NCBI RefSeq assembly: GCF_001665785.1
Contig: NZ_LZSO01000017.1
Coordinates: 1 to 64,000, forward strand
Direction of reading: 5' to 3'
From: Mycolicibacterium peregrinum
GTDB taxonomy: Bacteria > Actinomycetota > Actinomycetes > Mycobacteriales > Mycobacteriaceae
Length of the DNA stretch: 64,000 bases
Shown: positions 35,940 through 44,191 of the stretch, piece after piece
Position numbering within the stretch: the stretch's first letter is position 1
How the letters are laid out: every line of letters begins with the position of its first letter
Made by a program: the position numbers and the translations under genes
The notes under the pieces: model-generated
What the model was told of the DNA's origin: nothing
The model's database searches: none
The model's input: only the letters and a program-made list of their open reading frames with translations

Positions 35940-36788
35940 GTGCGCGAAACCAGCAACCCGGTATTCCGTAGCCTGCCCAAGACGCAGGGCGGATACGCAC
36001 AATTCGGTACCGGAGCCAGCGGCTTCGGTGCACAGCAGGTGCATGCGCAGCCCTACGCGCAGGAGTACCTGGAACAGCCTCAGACCGGCGTTTCCCGTCC
36101 GCTGACCATCGATGACGTCGTCACCAAGACGGGCATCACGCTGGCAGTCGTGTCGGCCGTCGCGGTCGTGTCGTACTTCCTGGTGGCCGGAAACACGGCC
36201 CTGATGATGCCGTTCACCCTCATCGGTGGCCTCGGCGGTCTGGTGATGGTGCTGATCGCCACCTTCGGTCGCAAGCAGGACAACCCGGCCATCGTGCTGA
36301 CCTACGCGGCGCTGGAGGGTCTGTTCCTCGGCGCGGCGTCGTTCCTGTTCGCCAACCTGGTGTCCAGCGGTGGACCGAGCATGATCTTCCAGGCTGTGGT
36401 GGCCTCGATCGGTGTGTTCATCGGCATGCTCGTGGTCTACAAGACCGGCGCCATCCGCGTGACGCCCAAGTTCACCCGGATGATCGTCGCCGCGATGTTC
36501 GGTGTTCTTGCGCTGATTCTGGTGAACTTCGCGCTCGCGATGTTCGGTGTCGGCGGCGGCGAAGGTCTGGGCCTGCGTTCCGGTGGCGGCCTGTCCATCG
36601 CGTTCTCGCTGTTCGTGATCGCCCTGGCGGCGTTCAGCTTCCTGATCGACTTCGACGCCGCTGACCAGATGATCCGCGCCGGTGCTCCGGAGAAGGCCGC
36701 ATGGGGCATCGCCCTTGGCCTGACCGTCACCCTGGTCTGGCTGTACATCGAGATCCTCCGGTTGCTGTCGTACTTCAACAACGACTAG
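35940..36788 (+). CDS. Bax-inhibitor-1/YccA-like membrane protein (Rv1072-like)
   Basis: The 282-residue protein has a polar Gln-rich N-terminus (1-55) and seven hydrophobic segments (about 60-275). It ends with the BI-1-type FDAADQMIRAGAPEKAAWGIALGLTVTLVWLYIEILRLL segment, given here in shorter pieces: FDAADQMIRAG and VWLYIEILRLLS. The family includes ion-leak channels and protease modulators (YccA); the function here is unknown. The start is GTG 35940 after AGAGAGGACCC. A canonical terminator follows. Confidence 0.85.
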   Translation: MRETSNPVFRSLPKTQGGYAQFGTGASGFGAQQVHAQPYAQEYLEQPQTGVSRPLTIDDVVTKTGITLAVVSAVAVVSYFLVAGNTALMMPFTLIGGLGGLVMVLIATFGRKQDNPAIVLTYAALEGLFLGAASFLFANLVSSGGPSMIFQAVVASIGVFIGMLVVYKTGAIRVTPKFTRMIVAAMFGVLALILVNFALAMFGVGGGEGLGLRSGGGLSIAFSLFVIALAAFSFLIDFDAADQMIRAGAPEKAAWGIALGLTVTLVWLYIEILRLLSYFNND

Positions 36789-36803
36789 CAACCCTGCCCC
36801 GAG

Positions 36804-36838
36804 AAAGGCGTCCGCGATTGCGGGCGCCTTTTTCTTTT
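36804..36838 (+). terminator. Canonical rho-independent terminator
   Basis: AAAGGCGTCCGC (36804-36815) pairs with GCGGGCGCCTTT (36820-36831) around a GATT tetraloop, with one G-T wobble. The run TTTTTCTTTT follows (36829-36838). A hairpin followed by such a T-tract is unusual in mycobacteria. It lies 15 bp after the stop of the Bax-inhibitor-like gene. Confidence 0.88.
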
Positions 36839-36863
36839 GCGCTGTGGCGGGCTATCAGGGCCG

Positions 36864-36919
36864 CGAGTCTGCGCTGAGATCGTGAAATCGCGGAAAATCC
36901 CGCTCTGAGCGCAGGCTCG
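36864..36919. repeat. Dispersed palindromic intergenic element, copy A
   Basis: CGAGTCTGCGCTGAGA near 36864-36879 pairs with TCTGAGCGCAGGCTCG near 36904-36919, with one mismatch and one wobble, and an A-rich loop containing GAAATCGCGGAAAAT. It shares its outer arm CGAGTCTGCGC and the GATCG-GAAATC core with copy B at 37882-37937. It also resembles the arm CGAGCAGACGC of the palindrome split by the IS. It lies between a terminator and the Rv1073-like gene. Confidence 0.7.
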
Positions 36920-36993
36920 GCGGTCTGTCCACAGAGTCGATTCCATCCACAGCCATAGCTCGCCGACCCGCACATGAACAGTGGCTGTCGGAG

Positions 36994-37875
36994 ATGCCGC
37001 GCAACGTCGAGACCGTGACCATCTTCGACGGCCCCTTCATCGGATCAGATGCGGTGCGGGCCGGCCTGATCCGCAAGCATCAGTTACGCGCCAACTTTCG
37101 CGCGGTCCTGCCCGACGTCTATGTGGCCCGGGACTTCAGCCCGGGCCTGGTAGACCGGGCCAGAGCGGCGTGGCTGTGGTCGCACTATCAGGGAGTGCGG
37201 GGAGGTATCACCGCGGCAGCTTTACACGGAGCCGAGTGGGTCGACGAAGGCGCGCCGATCGAGTTGATCTGGGTCAATGCCAGAAGCCCGCGCGGCGTGC
37301 GGACATCCGCAATGAGCTTGCAGCCGAACGAGATCGGACAGGTCCACGAGCTGCCGGTGACAACGCCGGAGCGGACTGCGTTCGACATCGGCCGGACGCT
37401 GGGCATCGGTCGTGCGGTGGCGCGGCTCGATGCCCTTTCCAGGGCAACGGGATTGAAGGTTCGCGACGTCGAAGAAGTGGCTGCGCGGCACCGCGGAGCC
37501 CGCGGATTGCGCCAACTGGAGAGATTGCTGCCGATGGTCGATGCGGGGTCGCAATCACCGAAGGAAACCTGGCTGCGTCTGCTCCTGATCAACGACGGGT
37601 TACCGCGCCCGCAAACTCAGATCCCGGTGGCGGGGGCTAATGGTTATCCGTTCGCCTACCTCGACATGGGTTGGGCCGAATGGATGGTCGCGGTCGAGTA
37701 CGACGGGGATCAGCACCGCAGTGATCGCACACAATACGTGAAGGACATCCGGCGGATAGCCGAGCTGGAGCGGATGGGCTGGATCATCATCAGGGTGGTG
37801 GCAGAGGACCGGCCGGCCGAGATCCTGCGAAGGGTTCGCACGGCGATCGCCAGTAGCCAAGCGACGCTGCGCTGA
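36994..37875 (+). CDS. Rv1073-like protein with DUF559/Vsr-type nuclease-fold C-terminus
   Basis: The 293-residue protein has an N-terminal winged-helix-like region (FIGSDAVRAGLIRKHQLRANFRAVLPDVYV, about 14-43 in pieces) resembling AbiEi-type antitoxin/regulator folds. Its C-terminal domain has PQTQIPV, YLDMGWAEWMVAVEYDGDQH and IAELERMGWIIIRVVAED. The D-to-EYDG arrangement matches PD-(D/E)XK Vsr/DUF559 nucleases. Mycobacteria carry many paralogues of unknown function. Start ATG 36994 is weakly supported. The gene is bracketed by two copies of a related palindromic repeat. Confidence 0.72.
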   Translation: MPRNVETVTIFDGPFIGSDAVRAGLIRKHQLRANFRAVLPDVYVARDFSPGLVDRARAAWLWSHYQGVRGGITAAALHGAEWVDEGAPIELIWVNARSPRGVRTSAMSLQPNEIGQVHELPVTTPERTAFDIGRTLGIGRAVARLDALSRATGLKVRDVEEVAARHRGARGLRQLERLLPMVDAGSQSPKETWLRLLLINDGLPRPQTQIPVAGANGYPFAYLDMGWAEWMVAVEYDGDQHRSDRTQYVKDIRRIAELERMGWIIIRVVAEDRPAEILRRVRTAIASSQATLR

Positions 37876-37881
37876 GTGCAG

Positions 37882-37937
37882 CGAGTCTGCGCACAGATCG
37901 CGAAATCGGGTGAAATCGCGATCTGTACGCAGACTCG
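37882..37937. repeat. Dispersed palindromic intergenic element, copy B
   Basis: CGAGTCTGCGCACAGATCGC (37882-37901, plus G) pairs with 37917-37937 at 20 of 21 positions, leaving a 14-nt loop. It sits between the convergent Rv1073-like gene and fadA3, where it could serve as a bidirectional terminator. Sequence similarity to copy A (36864-36919) extends through the core. Confidence 0.75.
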
Positions 37938-37954
37938 GCGAAAAGCTAAAAAAA

Positions 37955-39172
37955 CTAGGAGAGACGCTCCACAACCATCGCCATACCCTGGCCGCCACCG
38001 ACACACATGGACTCGATGCCGAAGGTCTTGTCGTGCGTGGACAGGTTGTTCAGCAGCGTGGCGGTGATGCGGGCACCGGTCATGCCGAACGGGTGGCCCA
38101 GCGCGATCGCGCCGCCGGAGACGTTCAGCTTGTCCTCGTCGATGCCGAGCTCACGAGCCGAACCGAGCACCTGCACGGCGAACGCCTCGTTGATCTCGAC
38201 CAGGTCGATGTCGGAGATCTTCTTGCCGGCCTTGGCCAGCGCCTTCTTGATGGCCTCGATCGGGCCCAGGCCCATGATCTCCGGCGACAGGCCGGACACC
38301 CCGGTGGAGACGATGCGGGCCAGCGGGGTCAGGCCCAGCTCCTTGGCCTTGGTGTCGCTCATGATGACGACCGCGGCGGCGCCGTCGTTCAGCGGACACG
38401 CATTGCCCGCGGTGATGGTGCCGTTGGGCCGGAACACCGGCTTGAGCTGGCTGATCTTCTCGTAGGTGGTGCCGGCGCGCGGGCCGTCGTCGGTGGAGAC
38501 CACGGTGCCGTCGGGCAGCGTGACGGGAACGATCTCCCGCTCGAAGAAGCCGCTCTTGATGGCCTCCTCCGCGCGGTTCTGCGAACGCACGCCCCAGTGA
38601 TCCTGGTCCTCACGGCTGATGCCGGTGAAGGTGGCGACGTTCTCGGCGGTCTGGCCCATGGCGATGTAGACGTCCGGGATCAGGCCGTCTTCGCGCGGGT
38701 CATGCCACTTGATGTCGCCCTCGGCCTGCGTGAGCGTGCGGGCCTGAGCCTCTTCGAACAGCGCGTTCTTCGAGTTCGGGGCGCCGTCGGCGGCACCGAC
38801 GCCGAAGCGCGACACCGTCTCGACGCCGGCGGAGATGAACACGTCACCCTCGCCGGCCTTGATGGCGTGGAAGGCCATCCGGGTGGTCTGCAGCGACGAC
38901 GAGCAGTACCGGTTGACGGTGGTGCCGGGCAGGAAGTCGTAGCCGAGCTCGACGGCCACGGCGCGGGCGATGTTGTAGCCGGCCTCACCGGCGGGCTGGG
39001 CGCAGCCCATCATCAGGTCGTCGATGTCGCGGGGATCCAGCGAGGGCACCTTGTCCAGGACGGCCTTCACCATCTGCGCGGCGAGGTCGTCGGGGCGCAT
39101 GGTGGCCAGCGACCCCTTGACGGCGCGGCCGATGGGCGAGCGGGCGGTGGCAACGATGACGGCTTCAGGCAT
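37955..39172 (-). CDS. fadA3: Acetyl-CoA acyltransferase / beta-ketothiolase FadA3
   Basis: The 405-residue thiolase has nucleophile C90 (TVNRYCSSSLQ), NEAFAVQ, GGAIALGHPFGMTGAR (active His) and a second active Cys in MCVGGGQGMA near 390. It cleaves 3-ketoacyl-CoA in beta-oxidation. Length is identical to the M. tuberculosis FadA3 that I recall. The ATG at 39172 follows CAGGAGCCGTC. It lies downstream of the Rv1075c-like esterase gene on the same strand (44 bp). Confidence 0.92.
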   Translation of the reverse strand: MPEAVIVATARSPIGRAVKGSLATMRPDDLAAQMVKAVLDKVPSLDPRDIDDLMMGCAQPAGEAGYNIARAVAVELGYDFLPGTTVNRYCSSSLQTTRMAFHAIKAGEGDVFISAGVETVSRFGVGAADGAPNSKNALFEEAQARTLTQAEGDIKWHDPREDGLIPDVYIAMGQTAENVATFTGISREDQDHWGVRSQNRAEEAIKSGFFEREIVPVTLPDGTVVSTDDGPRAGTTYEKISQLKPVFRPNGTITAGNACPLNDGAAAVVIMSDTKAKELGLTPLARIVSTGVSGLSPEIMGLGPIEAIKKALAKAGKKISDIDLVEINEAFAVQVLGSARELGIDEDKLNVSGGAIALGHPFGMTGARITATLLNNLSTHDKTFGIESMCVGGGQGMAMVVERLS

Positions 39173-39216
39173 GACGGCTCCTGGGAGATCGAATGGCGTA
39201 GAAAACTCAGTTGAAA

Positions 39217-40191
39217 CTAGCCCGCGTGCACCACGATGGGTGCGGGCACCCCGGTTGAGCGGCGCCAAAGCCTGCTGACACCGCCAAGGCGGGTCAACAG
39301 TGTCCTCGTGTCGGCGGCTCCCGATTCCAGCGCCTCGTCGCCGTCCCAGTCGCCGAGAGCAGTGCACACCGCCGGCAGCAACTGCTTGGCGGCCAGTGCG
39401 TACCCGGCGGCCGACGGATGGAACATGTCCTCGGAGAACAGCACGTCAGGGGCCTTGTAGAACTCCGGAGCCAGCAGATCCGAGAACGGCACGGGAACGC
39501 CGCCGGCGGCGCGTACCGCGGCGGCCTGGGCGCGGGCCAGTCGCAGGCCTTGACGGCGGGCGAACGCGCGCAGTGGCTGGGGGATCGCGCTGATCACCCC
39601 GAAATCGGGGCAGGTGCCGACCACGACGACGGCTCCTGCCGCGCGTAGCCGGCGCACCGCGTCGCCGACCCGGCGGGCCGACGGACCGATGCCGTTGGGT
39701 TTGGTGATGTCGTTGGCGCCGATCATGATCACCGCGGCATCCGGTGGTGGGCCCGCCACGAACATGGCATCGATCTGGCCGGACAGGCCCTTCGAGGTGG
39801 CGCCGACGATTGCCTTGGTGCTCAAGCGAATCCGTTTGTCGAATTGCTCTGCCACGCCGCGGGCGATCAGCACGCCGGGTACCTCGTCGGCAACCCGGCA
39901 GCCATATCCGGTGGCGGTGGAGTCACCGAAGATCATCATGTGCAGGTCGAACGGGACTCCGCGTTCCCACTTCTCGACGGGCCCGCCGCCAGGCAGATAC
40001 ACGCCGTCGGCGCGGGGCGGGATGTCCCAGGACTTGGGGATGACCTGACGTGCCTTGTCGGCCTGCCCGCTCAACAGGTTGCGTGCACCGATATAGGCCG
40101 ATCCCGTAGAAGCCAGCGTCGCCGCAGCGGCGAGGGCGATGGTCGACCGGCGCGGCACGCGCACGTGAGGAGCACTTCGGCTTGAACCCAC
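39217..40191 (-). CDS. SGNH/GDSL-type esterase (Rv1075c-like)
   Basis: The 324-residue protein has a basic N-terminus and an uncleaved or cleavable signal-like hydrophobic segment (about 16-36). The GDSL block is MIFGDSTATG with S91, the Asn block is IMIGANDITK, and the catalytic Asp-x-x-His is DMFHPSAAGY near 275. It is thus a secreted or membrane-anchored esterase. M. tuberculosis Rv1075c has been described as a cell-wall esterase with this fold. It starts at GTG 40191; the lipU gene diverges from it. Confidence 0.85.
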   Translation of the reverse strand: MGSSRSAPHVRVPRRSTIALAAAATLASTGSAYIGARNLLSGQADKARQVIPKSWDIPPRADGVYLPGGGPVEKWERGVPFDLHMMIFGDSTATGYGCRVADEVPGVLIARGVAEQFDKRIRLSTKAIVGATSKGLSGQIDAMFVAGPPPDAAVIMIGANDITKPNGIGPSARRVGDAVRRLRAAGAVVVVGTCPDFGVISAIPQPLRAFARRQGLRLARAQAAAVRAAGGVPVPFSDLLAPEFYKAPDVLFSEDMFHPSAAGYALAAKQLLPAVCTALGDWDGDEALESGAADTRTLLTRLGGVSRLWRRSTGVPAPIVVHAG

Positions 40192-40337
40192 GAGATCAGT
40201 TTAGGCGGACGAGACAGGTTGTCCGCGTGGCGGCGCAGCGTGGCGATCACAGTGCTGTATCAAGTCCGGTATCAATTCAGTTTATTTGACTGTTGAACTG
40301 TTTACGGATGTCAAGCTAAGTTACCCGGGTTGTCTGA

Positions 40338-40351
40338 GTGACGAAGCTCAC
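40338..40351 (+). promoter_or_regulatory. CRP-type operator upstream of lipU
   Basis: GTGA-CGAAGC-TCAC (40338-40351) is a perfect inverted repeat with 6-bp spacing that fits the CRP consensus TGTGA-N6-TCACA. It lies 32 bp before the lipU ATG, close enough to overlap the transcription start. Repression or class-II-type activation cannot be told. Confidence 0.5.
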
Positions 40352-40383
40352 CTAGCACTACAAAGACGTAGGAAGTGGTGACG

Positions 40384-41421
40384 ATGACTGCACCGAGCAA
40401 GGTATCCAGGTCGCATCATGCTGGCATAAGCCCAGCTAGGGCCCACCGCGGGCGTAGGTTCCCGATCAGTGACGGCGCGCCCGTCGAGGTGGTCGAGGAC
40501 GGACCGAGTCTGGCAGGCCGATTGGCTTCGCTGGCGGCCACGCTGACAATCAAGCCGACCTTGGCGATTGGTAGCCATGTACCGCATCTGCCGTGGCCAT
40601 TCGGGCTGGTCAATTTCGCCGCCCGGCTGATCCGGCCGGTGCCCGGGACCATCAAGGCCACCATCGCGCTGCCCCACTGCAACGCGCAGCTGGTGCGAGC
40701 CGACGGCGTACTTCCCGCCGACGGGAAGCGCAGCGTCATCCTGTACCTGCACGGCGGTGCGTTCCTCGCCTGCGGCGCGAACACGCACTCGGGGATCGTC
40801 ACGGCGCTGTCGGAGTACGCCGACAGCCCGGTGCTCGTGGTCGATTACCGGATGGTCCCCAAGCACTCGGTGGGCACCGCGATCGAGGACTGTTACGACG
40901 CCTATCAGTGGCTGCGGCTGCGCGGATACGAGCCGGACCAGATCGTCCTGGCCGGCGACTCGGCGGGCGGCTACCTGTCGCTGGCACTGGCCGAGCGCCT
41001 GGTCGATGAGGGCGAGATGCCCGCGGCGTTGGTGACCATGTCACCGCTGTTCGAGATCGACAACGAGTCACGCGCCAACCACCCGAACATCCACACCGAC
41101 GCGATGTTCCCCGCCAAGGCGTTCGACGCCCTCGTCGAGCTCATCGAGCGCGCCGCCGGGCGCAAGGGCGAGGAAGTCTATGAGCCCCTCGACCACATCG
41201 AGCCCGGTCTGCCGCGCACGCTGATCCACGCGTCGGGCTCGGAGGCTCTGCTCAGCGACGCGCGAAAGGCCGCGCACATGCTGGCCGCCGCCGGGGTTCC
41301 CGTCGAGCTCCGGATCTGGCCCGGTCAGATGCACGTTTTCCAGCTTGCGTCGCCGATGGTGTCCGAAGCGAAGCGCTCGTTGCGCCAGATCGGCGAATAC
41401 ATTCGAGAGGCCACCTGGTAA
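40384..41421 (+). CDS. lipU: HSL-family esterase/lipase LipU
   Basis: The 345-residue protein is a hormone-sensitive-lipase-type hydrolase: HGGAF oxyanion motif (123-127), nucleophile S193 in AGDSAGGYL, and the Asp and His regions HASGSEALLSDARK and WPGQMHVFQLAS. It hydrolyses carboxylic esters. ATG 40384 is preferred because TAGGAAG lies 8-9 bases upstream; two GTGs just before it are possible. The M. tuberculosis LipU has a similar position, before cbs. A CRP-like site lies upstream. Confidence 0.88.
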   Translation: MTAPSKVSRSHHAGISPARAHRGRRFPISDGAPVEVVEDGPSLAGRLASLAATLTIKPTLAIGSHVPHLPWPFGLVNFAARLIRPVPGTIKATIALPHCNAQLVRADGVLPADGKRSVILYLHGGAFLACGANTHSGIVTALSEYADSPVLVVDYRMVPKHSVGTAIEDCYDAYQWLRLRGYEPDQIVLAGDSAGGYLSLALAERLVDEGEMPAALVTMSPLFEIDNESRANHPNIHTDAMFPAKAFDALVELIERAAGRKGEEVYEPLDHIEPGLPRTLIHASGSEALLSDARKAAHMLAAAGVPVELRIWPGQMHVFQLASPMVSEAKRSLRQIGEYIREATW

Positions 41422-41450
41422 GCGTTTCGCGGGCCTGAGACCATTGACGT

Positions 41451-42845
41451 ATGCGCATCGCCAGGCACATCAGTGAGCTCATCGGCAATACCCCGCTGGT
41501 ACAGCTGAACTCAGTTGTCCCCGAAGGCTCGGGCAAGGTCCTGGCCAAGATCGAGTACCTGAACCCCGGCGGTAGCTCCAAGGACCGCATCGCGGCCAAG
41601 ATGATCGAGGCCGCCGAGGCCAGCGGCGAGCTCAAGCCGGGTGGCACCATCGTCGAACCGACGTCCGGCAACACCGGCGTCGGGCTGGCGTTGGTGGCAC
41701 AGACCCGCGGCTACAAGTGCATCTTCGTCTGCCCCGACAAGGTCAGCGAGGACAAGCAGAATGTGTTGCGCGCCTACGGCGCCGAGGTCGTGGTGTGCCC
41801 GACGGCGGTGCCGCCGGATCATCCGGACAGCTACTACAGCGTCTCGAACCGCCTCGTCGAGGAGATCGACGGCGCCTGGAAACCCGACCAGTACTCCAAC
41901 CCGATGGGGCCGGAGAGCCACTACGAGACGACCGGTCCGGAGATCTGGGCCGACACCGACGGCACCGTGACGCACTTCGTGGCCGGGGTCGGTACCGGCG
42001 GCACGATCACCGGCACGGGCCGCTACCTCAAAGAGGTGTCGGACGGCAAGGTTCAGGTGATCGGTGCCGATCCGGAGGGCTCGGTGTACTCCGGCGGGAC
42101 CGGGCGGCCGTACCTGGTGGAAGGCGTGGGTGAGGACTTCTGGCCGTCCGCCTACGATCCGTCGGTTCCCGACGGGATCATCGCCGTCTCCGACAACGAC
42201 TCGTTCGACATGACCCGACGGCTGGCCCGCGAAGAGGCGCTGCTGGTCGGTGGATCCTGCGGCATGGCGGTCGTCGCCGCACTCGAGGTCGCCCGCACGG
42301 CCGGCCCCGACTCGGTCGTCGTGGTACTGCTGCCCGACGGCGGACGCGGTTACCTCTCAAAGATTTTCAACGACGCGTGGATGTCGTCGTACGGATTCCT
42401 CCGCAACCGGCTCGACGGTTCGATCGAGCAGTCGACGGTCGGCGATGTCCTGCGCGGCAAATCCGGGGCGCTGCCCGACCTGGTGCACACGCACCCTTCG
42501 GAGACGGTGCGCGATGCGATCGGCATCCTGCGCGAATACGGCGTCTCGCAGATGCCGGTGGTCGGTGCCGAACCTCCCGTGATGGCGGGCGAGGTGGCCG
42601 GCAGCGTGTCCGAGCGGGAACTGCTGTCCGCGGTGTTCGAGGGCCGGGCGAAGCTGGCCGACGCCGTGGCCGAGCACATGAGCCCGCCGTTGCCGTTGAT
42701 CGGCGCGGGGGAGTTGGTCTCCACGGCGGCGAAATCTCTGCGGGACTGCGACGCGGTGATGGTCGTCGAGGAGGGCAAGCCTGTCGGCGTGCTCACTCGC
42801 CACGATCTGCTCGGGTTCCTGTCCGAGGGCGGCGGCCGACACTAG
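41451..42845 (+). CDS. cbs: Cystathionine beta-synthase
   Basis: The 464-residue PLP enzyme has the lysine K44 in NPGGSSKDRIA, the PLP-phosphate loop EPTSGNTGVGLA, and GTGGTITGTGRYLKE. C-terminal tandem CBS domains (about 335-460) are probably regulatory. It condenses serine with homocysteine to cystathionine in transsulfuration. It starts 29 bp after lipU and lies near metB, so both transsulfuration enzymes are clustered. No N-terminal heme-binding domain is present, unlike mammalian enzymes. Confidence 0.93.
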   Translation: MRIARHISELIGNTPLVQLNSVVPEGSGKVLAKIEYLNPGGSSKDRIAAKMIEAAEASGELKPGGTIVEPTSGNTGVGLALVAQTRGYKCIFVCPDKVSEDKQNVLRAYGAEVVVCPTAVPPDHPDSYYSVSNRLVEEIDGAWKPDQYSNPMGPESHYETTGPEIWADTDGTVTHFVAGVGTGGTITGTGRYLKEVSDGKVQVIGADPEGSVYSGGTGRPYLVEGVGEDFWPSAYDPSVPDGIIAVSDNDSFDMTRRLAREEALLVGGSCGMAVVAALEVARTAGPDSVVVVLLPDGGRGYLSKIFNDAWMSSYGFLRNRLDGSIEQSTVGDVLRGKSGALPDLVHTHPSETVRDAIGILREYGVSQMPVVGAEPPVMAGEVAGSVSERELLSAVFEGRAKLADAVAEHMSPPLPLIGAGELVSTAAKSLRDCDAVMVVEEGKPVGVLTRHDLLGFLSEGGGRH

Positions 42846-43047
42846 TCAGGGCAACGCGCGTACCTGCGCGTGGAATACCTTGTCTCCAGCGACTTCTCAG
42901 TTAGGGTGAGTTCGCCTCGGGCTAGCAAACTCAGACAGCATCACTGCCCGCGGTGAAGACCCGCCCACTGTGCCCGGAGAATACGCTCGTGTTGTTCTGC
43001 CAAAGGGCGTTGGCGGTGCGTAATCTGCCTGTGGAGCAGTCTGTCTG

Positions 43048-43053
43048 TATAGG
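43048..43053 (+). promoter_or_regulatory. Candidate -10 box of pra
   Basis: TATAGG (43048-43053), in the context CTGTATAGGTGC, is the best -10-like element in the 268-bp region between cbs and pra. It lies 60 bp before the pra start. No strong -35 element is visible, which is common in mycobacteria. Confidence 0.3.
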
Positions 43054-43113
43054 TGCTGGCAGAACGTAGCGTCCGCCCGCGGAGCGCTATCCGAGATGAG
43101 GAGAGCTTTCGAC

Positions 43114-44106
43114 GTGACCGATCAACCGCCCCCGCCCGGGAACTACCCGCCGCCGCCGGAGGGTGGCTATCCGCCCCCGCCGCAAAGCGGCGGCTACCCG
43201 CCTCCTCCGCCGCAGGGTGGTGGCTATCCACCGCCTCCCGGCGGCTACCCGCCTCCGGGCGGTTACCCATCGCCTGGTGGTTACCCGCCGCCCGGTTACG
43301 GGGCCGCCGGCTACCCGCCTGCGGGAGCACCCGGATTCGGCGGTGCGCCGTACAGCGTCGGTGACGCCTTCTCGTGGGCCTGGAACAAGTTCCTCAAGCA
43401 TCCGGCCGAACTGATCGTCCCGGGACTGGTGTACGGAGCCGCGATTGGTGCCGTCTACGCCATCTTCATGTTGATCGCGACTGCCGTCTCGCCCGACACC
43501 ACAAGCAGCTACGAGTCCTATGACTCGGGCTTCGGCGTCTCGGCGTCGAGCAATCTCGGTTTCGCCGGCGGCGCCGTGATGTTCGTCGGCGCAATCGTGC
43601 TGTTGGTCATGAGTGGATGGATCGCGGCGGCTTACACCGCGGGACTGCTCGACATCGCCAACGGACAGCCGGTGACGATCGGATCGTTCTTCAAGCCGCG
43701 CAACGTCGGCAACGTGATCCTCGCGACCGTGCTCGTCGGACTGATCGTCTTCGCGGTCGTCCTGGTGCTGTTCCTTCCCGTGATCCTGCTGCCGGGACTC
43801 GTGTTCCTGAGCACGCCGTTGGCGTGGATCGCCGAGCTGCTTCTCGGTGTGCTGTTCCTGTTCACGACGGTCGCAGCTGTCGACCGCAATCTCAAAGGTG
43901 TCGACGCGGTCAAGACGAGCTTCAACCTCGTCAAGCCCAAATTCGGCACCGTGCTGCTGACGGTGCTCGTGATGGTCGCCATCTCGATTGTCGGGTCCAT
44001 CCCGTGCGGACTCGGCCTGATCGTGGGTATCCCGTTGATCCTGCTCATCCAGGTCTACGCCTGGCGTCGGCTCAGCGGTGGCCCGGTGGCACCGTTGACC
44101 CCGTAG
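43114..44106 (+). CDS. pra: Proline-rich antigen Pra, membrane protein
   Basis: The 330-residue protein opens with a proline/glycine/tyrosine-rich domain of imperfect GGYPPPP repeats (about 1-75) and then has several transmembrane helices (about 95-320). It matches the mycobacterial 36-kDa proline-rich antigen (Rv1078 position). The N-terminal repeats are cytoplasmic or surface-exposed; function is unknown. GTG 43114 follows GAGGAGAGCTTTCGAC and avoids placing the ribosome site inside the coding region, as ATG 43096 would. A hairpin terminator lies after the gene. Confidence 0.88.
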   Translation: MTDQPPPPGNYPPPPEGGYPPPPQSGGYPPPPPQGGGYPPPPGGYPPPGGYPSPGGYPPPGYGAAGYPPAGAPGFGGAPYSVGDAFSWAWNKFLKHPAELIVPGLVYGAAIGAVYAIFMLIATAVSPDTTSSYESYDSGFGVSASSNLGFAGGAVMFVGAIVLLVMSGWIAAAYTAGLLDIANGQPVTIGSFFKPRNVGNVILATVLVGLIVFAVVLVLFLPVILLPGLVFLSTPLAWIAELLLGVLFLFTTVAAVDRNLKGVDAVKTSFNLVKPKFGTVLLTVLVMVAISIVGSIPCGLGLIVGIPLILLIQVYAWRRLSGGPVAPLTP

Positions 44107-44123
44107 ACAGACGAACCGACCTC

Positions 44124-44168
44124 AGCGCCCGCGGCGCGTACGGCAGAAATGCCTGCGCCGTGGGCGCT
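44124..44168 (+). terminator. Hairpin terminator after pra
   Basis: AGCGCCCGCGGCGC (44124-44137) pairs with GCGCCGTGGGCGCT (44155-44168), one G-T wobble in 14 bp, around a 17-nt loop. The stem is followed by TTGG only. It separates pra from the RDD-protein gene. Confidence 0.65.
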
Positions 44169-44191
44169 TTGGCGCATGACATCATTTGCGC

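Noticed and set aside
43130..43330. Short GC-rich repeats that look like a minisatellite or CRISPR
   Set aside because: They are the codons of the proline-rich repeats of Pra; spacing follows the reading frame and no spacer/repeat alternation exists.
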